This document shows, piece by piece, positions 5,659-9,466 of a stretch of 9,466 bases of DNA (position 1 is the first letter of the stretch; the number at the start of each line of letters is the position of its first letter). The DNA lies in NCBI GenBank assembly GCA_030635415.1, contig DAOVYW010000077.1, positions 1-9,466 of the forward strand, given 5' to 3'. The notes under the pieces were generated by a model. The model saw only the letters and a program-made list of their open reading frames with translations. It ran no database searches and was not told where the DNA came from. Made by a program: the position numbers and the translations under genes. The DNA is from Candidatus Firestoneibacteriota bacterium (GTDB lineage Bacteria > Oederibacteriota > JAAXVQ01 > JAUVAV01).

Positions 5659-5704
5659 CCCGAATGCCCCCGAATTTCACCTGGCCAGGAAGGAAGAGGA
5701 TAGC

Positions 5705-7507
5705 ATGTTTCGTTTTGCCAACCCGGAAGCACTTTATTTGCTGGGGCTTTGGCCGGTATTCATTGTGGGGTGGTGGTGGGCCGATCGCCGGGCCCGCCAA
5801 CGTCTGCATGATTTTACCGGATCGCGTTTAGCCGAGCAATTAACCGCCGGTAACAGCCGGGCCAAGCGTTTTATAAGTCGTGTGGCATTGCTGCTGGCTT
5901 TGACCGGCCTGGTTTTTGGTTTAGCCCGGCCCCAGGCAGGACTGATGCGCTCGGAGGTAAAAAAGTATGGGCTGGATATTTTATTTTTAGTGGATAACTC
6001 GCGCTCCATGGAGGCGCGGGATATTAAGCCAAGCCGCCTGGGACGAGTCCAACGAGCTTTATTTTACCTGGTGGATCGCCTTTCGGAAAATCGGATGGGC
6101 TTGGTGCATTTTGCCGGAGTTTCATTTGTGCAGTGCCCCCTGACCCGCGACTTGGCAGCCTTGAAATTGCTCATCCAGGCCATGGATGCCAGGAGTCTGC
6201 CAATTGCCGGCACTAATCTGGGCAGCGCCATTGATCAGGCGTTGGAAGCTTTTCAGCGGACCGGCGCGCGATATCGGGTTATGGTAATTATCAGCGATGG
6301 AGAAAATTTCAGCAAAATATCTTTCCGGCGATTAAAGCAAGCCGTTGGCCGGGGAGTCCGGGTCTATTGCTTAGGCGTAGGGACCACGGCAGGAGAAGTG
6401 GTTCCCGGACAAACCGCGGCCGCAGCAGGGAAGACGCTTCCCCGGACCCGGTTGAACCAGGAATTATTGCAACGGCTGGCTAAACTGGGAAAAGGAACCT
6501 ATGCCCGTCTTTCCCCGGGAAAAAGGGAGGTTGACGGGTTGATCAAAGAACTAAATCGCCTGGAGCGCATGGAACTGTTCTCCGAACGCTCTCAAATCTG
6601 GAACGATTATTATTCCTGGCCCCTGGCCGCGGCTCTGGTCTTGCTCTGGTTTGAGTTGCTGCTGGGAAGACGCCGGGGATTTAGTCGGTCCTGGGGACGA
6701 CGTCTTTTCAGGCGGACCGGCAAGTCTATAGTATTTATAATACTATGCTGGGGGATAGCGGTCTCCGGGGTTCGGGCATCCACCCGGCACCTGGTTAAAA
6801 AAGGCATGGAAGAGTTTAAGCAAAACGATTTGCTACAGGCGGAAAAAAGCTTTGATCAGGCCCGGAAGAACCGGCCGGGCGATCCCCTGGCGGAATATAA
6901 TCTGGGATGTGTTTTATTGGCACAATATAAATATGCTGAGTCCTACCAGGCCCTGGTCCGGGCCGGGAGCACGGCCCGGGGAGCGCTATTATGTGATTGC
7001 TGGTATAATCGCGGCTGCGCGGCGTTCAATCTCGGAATTAAAACGGCAACCAAAGAACGCTGGCTTGAGGCCGCGGAAGCGTTTAAACAAGTATTGCTTT
7101 TGAATCCCCAAGATCTTGACGCGCGATACAACCTGGAATTGATCTTGCGGGAGATAAAAGCAAGGATCACGAGCATGGCCCGACAGGAAGAAGAAACCCA
7201 GGGAAACCAGCAGGGTACGCTGCCGGGAGGGGGGGCGGATAAACCGGGATGGGATCGGGTTCGCACCGTGGGCCGGAAAAATGAGCAGGCCAAGCCCGGC
7301 GAGAAGCAGGTTAGCACTACCCGGCGCCGGAATAAGGGGAACCGGGCCAAGACCCCGGAAGATGAACACGGAAAGCGGCGGCCTGGCATGTCCCGTGAAG
7401 ACGCTTTGCGCACACTGCGTTCACTGGAGGCCGAGGAAAGCATGATTCAAAAGGACACGGCACATAGCCATAGCGAAGAAACAGGTTACCAAGGCCCGGA
7501 CTGGTAG
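5705..7507 (+). CDS. batB: BatB-BatC fusion: VWA membrane protein with C-terminal TPR domain
   Basis: This is a 600-residue protein. Residues 1-320 follow the BatB plan: membrane segments at about 8-24 and 57-73, a VWA domain at about 88-285, and a membrane segment at about 302-320. The MIDAS is complete (D97-N-S-R-S101, T170 in AGTNLGS, D198 in IISDGEN). A further hydrophobic segment (about 341-357) leads into a BatC-like part with about three TPR units: GMEEFKQNDLLQAEKSFDQA, then PLAEYNLGCVLLAQYKYAES, then WYNRGCAAFNLG through AFKQVLLLNPQDLDARYNL. The tail (485-600) is charged, Arg/Lys- and Gln-rich, ending with the BatC-like SREDALRTLRSLEAEE. The start ATG has AGAGGA four bases upstream and gives MFRFANPEAL, the usual BatB opening. 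Separate batB and batC genes exist elsewhere, and VWA-TPR fusions are known. It probably works with BatA and BatD at the inner membrane, the TPRs binding partners in the periplasm. Confidence 0.9.
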   Translation: MFRFANPEALYLLGLWPVFIVGWWWADRRARQRLHDFTGSRLAEQLTAGNSRAKRFISRVALLLALTGLVFGLARPQAGLMRSEVKKYGLDILFLVDNSRSMEARDIKPSRLGRVQRALFYLVDRLSENRMGLVHFAGVSFVQCPLTRDLAALKLLIQAMDARSLPIAGTNLGSAIDQALEAFQRTGARYRVMVIISDGENFSKISFRRLKQAVGRGVRVYCLGVGTTAGEVVPGQTAAAAGKTLPRTRLNQELLQRLAKLGKGTYARLSPGKREVDGLIKELNRLERMELFSERSQIWNDYYSWPLAAALVLLWFELLLGRRRGFSRSWGRRLFRRTGKSIVFIILCWGIAVSGVRASTRHLVKKGMEEFKQNDLLQAEKSFDQARKNRPGDPLAEYNLGCVLLAQYKYAESYQALVRAGSTARGALLCDCWYNRGCAAFNLGIKTATKERWLEAAEAFKQVLLLNPQDLDARYNLELILREIKARITSMARQEEETQGNQQGTLPGGGADKPGWDRVRTVGRKNEQAKPGEKQVSTTRRRNKGNRAKTPEDEHGKRRPGMSREDALRTLRSLEAEESMIQKDTAHSHSEETGYQGPDW

Positions 7508-7583
7508 TAATAACCGGCCGCAGGGATAGCCATTAAAACAGGGAGTAAGAGGAGTGGAGCCATTAGCAGGGGAATTTAGAAGC

Positions 7584-9466
7584 ATGCGGATTTTATTAAT
7601 CAGCGCGGTAATAGTTACGGCCGTGACTTTGAGCACCGGCCTGGTCCGGACGGAAACAGTGTATCAGGAAGAAGAGCTAATCACGGAACCGGTTTGGGAG
7701 ACCGCCGGTTGGGAAAAAGAGCCGGTGTTGCCAACCGTTACCCCCGTTCCGGAAAATCCTGACAGCCAGCCAACCATAAAAAAATACAGCCTTTCCTCAG
7801 AAACCGGGAGCGCCCCCCGCCACTCGCTCTCCAGGCACAAGTATAAGGGAGAGCCTGATTTTATGGACGAAGAGCTAATCACGGAACCATTAAGGGAGAG
7901 CGGGGAAGCCGGCGACGAGCAGGTTGAATCACGGTGCTCTTTTGAGGCCCGGCTTGATCGGCGGCGGGCGCATTTGGACGAAAGTTTTACCCTGACGCTG
8001 AAAATAATAGCTCCCGAACTAAAAAAAATATCCCCTTTCCGGCTGCCGCATTTACCGGAATTTGATATCATCAATTCCTATCAAACTGATTCAATGACTA
8101 ATTTAGACGGACGGATATGGAAAGTACGAACCAGACGGACGGTTTTTCTGGCCCGCCAACCCGGAACATACAGCATTCCACCGGCGAAAATCCGTTGCTT
8201 CGGGCAGTGGTACCAAACGCGGGAACTGGAAATTACGATTGAAGGATCGCGTTCCGGGGATATTTATCAACGACGCGGATTGGGGCGAAAGTATAACCGC
8301 AGAGCGGTTAAAGCCTCGGCTCCGGATACAGAGCAGTGGGGCGGTCAAGAACCTGGTTTTGCGGCCAAAATCTCCAGCCAAAAGGGCTACGTCAATCAAC
8401 AATTGATTTTAACCGTCAGCTGGCAATGCCAAGCCGATGAGAGGACGAAGATTAATTATCAACCGCCAAGCATGACCGGTTTTCTGATAGAATCCCTGCC
8501 CCAGCATAAGACGGAGGAAAGGATATCAGGGGTTGGCCAACGCTATGTGGGAGGAGTTTATAGTACCGCGCTTTTTCCGGTGCGGGCCGGGACGCTGGAG
8601 ATTGGTCCCGCCAGGTTGACTTTAACCGAGCGGGGGAAAGCAAAAGAATATATGACCGAGGCGCTGACCATAGAAGTAAAACCGTTACCAGTGGATCCTG
8701 CGCCTCTAAGGCGGGGAAGAGGAAACGGATTAGTAGGTAACTATGAGCTGCAAGCCGTACTGGAAGCCGACCGGGCCGAAGCAGAAGTTCCTGTTAGTTT
8801 GAAAGTGACACTAAGCGGCCGGGGCAACATGCGTACGGCACCGGCGCCTTTCTTGAAGGAAGATTCCCATTACCATCTGTATCTGGAAGAAAAAAACGAG
8901 CAGATCAGCTGGGCGGGCGGCTGGTTGGAAGGCCAGCGAACCTACAGCTACCAAGTAATATTTCCTTCTCCGGGACGGGGATGTTTAAACCAGGCTGTCA
9001 TGCGCTATTTCGATCCGGAACAGGAGCAATGGCGCTCAGCCGTAGCCCGGATTCCGGAGATTGAGGTCTTGCCGCTCTCCCCGATAGAAGTATCCGGCGG
9101 GGAAGAGCACCAGCCGCCGGCATTGTATTTAAAACCTAACCACAGCCGGCCTGTCCGGCTCCGGCCCAGCCGGCCGGGCATGGCGGAGACCGGATTTTTC
9201 TGGCTGATACATGCTATGGGCCTGGGAGCAATTCTGCTGGTCTGGGGAGGCCGATATTTATATAGCCGGGCACAGCCTGATCCCAAGGCATTGCGCATGC
9301 GACGCGCCTATCCTCAAGCCAGGCGCTCATTACGACCGCTCCGGAGGTATATCCGGCAGGGCGAGGCAGCCAAGTTCTATATGGGCTTAACCAGGATTAC
9401 TTCTGAATATCTGACAGCCAGATTCGGACTCGCTTCCACATATATTGGCGCAGAGCGGTTGCCGGA
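7584..9466 (+). CDS. batD: BatD-like protein (3' end outside window)
   Basis: The frame stays open from ATG 7584 to the window end (627 codons). It starts with a signal peptide (MRILLISAVIVTAVTLSTG). Residues about 118-220 form a first beta domain (FEARLDRRRAHLDESFTLTL ... PGTYSIPPAKI). Residues 258-366 form a second (PGFAAKISSQKGYVNQQLILTV ... FPVRAGTLEIGPARL). Residues 387-497 form a third (LQAVLEADRAEAEVPVSLKVTLSGRGNM), whose 'GxGN' is typical of BatD. A membrane segment at about 537-556 is followed by a basic cytoplasmic helical region ending ITSEYLTARFGL, also BatD-like. A 90-residue polar stretch (about 25-117) lies between signal peptide and first domain; it is unusual and contains a duplicated EELITEP motif. 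The ATG has AGGGG 11 bases upstream. A GTG at 7554 in the same frame with GGGAG eight bases upstream is a less attractive alternative. The gap from batB-batC is 76 bp, so co-transcription is likely. Confidence 0.88.
   Translation, partial: MRILLISAVIVTAVTLSTGLVRTETVYQEEELITEPVWETAGWEKEPVLPTVTPVPENPDSQPTIKKYSLSSETGSAPRHSLSRHKYKGEPDFMDEELITEPLRESGEAGDEQVESRCSFEARLDRRRAHLDESFTLTLKIIAPELKKISPFRLPHLPEFDIINSYQTDSMTNLDGRIWKVRTRRTVFLARQPGTYSIPPAKIRCFGQWYQTRELEITIEGSRSGDIYQRRGLGRKYNRRAVKASAPDTEQWGGQEPGFAAKISSQKGYVNQQLILTVSWQCQADERTKINYQPPSMTGFLIESLPQHKTEERISGVGQRYVGGVYSTALFPVRAGTLEIGPARLTLTERGKAKEYMTEALTIEVKPLPVDPAPLRRGRGNGLVGNYELQAVLEADRAEAEVPVSLKVTLSGRGNMRTAPAPFLKEDSHYHLYLEEKNEQISWAGGWLEGQRTYSYQVIFPSPGRGCLNQAVMRYFDPEQEQWRSAVARIPEIEVLPLSPIEVSGGEEHQPPALYLKPNHSRPVRLRPSRPGMAETGFFWLIHAMGLGAILLVWGGRYLYSRAQPDPKALRMRRAYPQARRSLRPLRRYIRQGEAAKFYMGLTRITSEYLTARFGLASTYIGAERLP
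7671..7888 (+). repeat. Exact 20-bp direct repeat, in frame, within batD
   Basis: The same 20 bases (GAAGAGCTAATCACGGAACC) occur at 7671-7690 and 7869-7888. They are 198 bp apart, exactly 66 codons, and encode EELITEP both times (residues 30-36 and 96-102). The flanks are partly similar (GGA before; GGGAG after), suggesting the remnant of a longer duplication in the disordered N-terminal insert. Confidence 0.85.

Larger units (their letters stand above)
5331..5704. other. Intergenic region with two palindromic elements before batB
   Basis: This 374-bp gap contains no credible gene. Short frames exist but overlap palindromic DNA or the batB start. It holds the 28-nt hairpin at 5434-5461, the 141-bp palindromic element at 5481-5621, and an AT-rich stretch (5622-5660) just before batB. 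No clear terminator hairpin follows the secY-like gene at 5331-5400, only a pyrimidine-rich stretch. Confidence 0.6.

Noticed and set aside
5610..5831. 73-codon plus-strand frame before batB
   Set aside because: It runs from the palindromic element into the batB coding region in another frame and shows no family features.
6943..7443. Minus-strand 166-codon frame opposite the batB-batC gene
   Set aside because: It is antisense to a well-supported gene, rich in Arg/Ser/Pro as expected for the complement of GC-rich coding DNA, and has no domain.

Overview
This window comes from a Gram-negative, probably uncultured bacterium. The evidence is a bat (von Willebrand factor A / aerotolerance-type) gene cluster, a secreted repeat protein with a Thr/Pro-rich linker and a C-terminal sorting-like domain, and several dispersed palindromic repeats. 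That mix is common in metagenome-derived candidate phyla such as Omnitrophota and its neighbours. The phylum is an inference; no rRNA or other marker gene is present.

Layout. Positions 2-247 hold the C-terminal tail of a membrane protein typical of bat clusters. It overlaps batA (241-1248), which has three membrane segments and a MIDAS VWA domain. Positions 1249-1534 are a convergent spacer with two hairpins and a palindromic 'CGTCATCCCGG' repeat. Two minus-strand genes follow: a membrane DUF1232/J-domain protein (1978-1535) and a secreted protein with seven repeats, probably a beta-propeller (3645-2053). A 392-bp divergent spacer (3646-4037) carries a candidate promoter, a perfect palindrome and a leader hairpin. 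The plus-strand gene at 4038-5330 encodes a highly divergent SecY-like channel with a fused C-terminal DUF2007-like domain. The spacer at 5331-5704 contains two unrelated palindromic elements. The bat cluster then resumes with a batB-batC fusion (5705-7507) and batD (7584 to the window end, incomplete).

How the genes work together. The tail protein, BatA, BatB-BatC and BatD should form an inner-membrane/periplasmic complex. In related genomes these genes usually lie next to each other behind a MoxR ATPase gene and a DUF58 gene. Here 4,456 bp separate batA from batB. The interrupting block holds three unrelated genes, has palindromic repeats at both edges, and contains a visibly AT-richer secY-like gene. 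It therefore looks like an insertion into an ancestral operon.

The strongest candidate for something undescribed is the SecY-like protein. It follows SecY from TM1 to TM10, lacks the conserved Arg of the C5 loop, and ends in a DUF2007-like module. It is divergently transcribed from an exported propeller protein and a membrane J-domain protein. Whether these three form an export unit is speculation.
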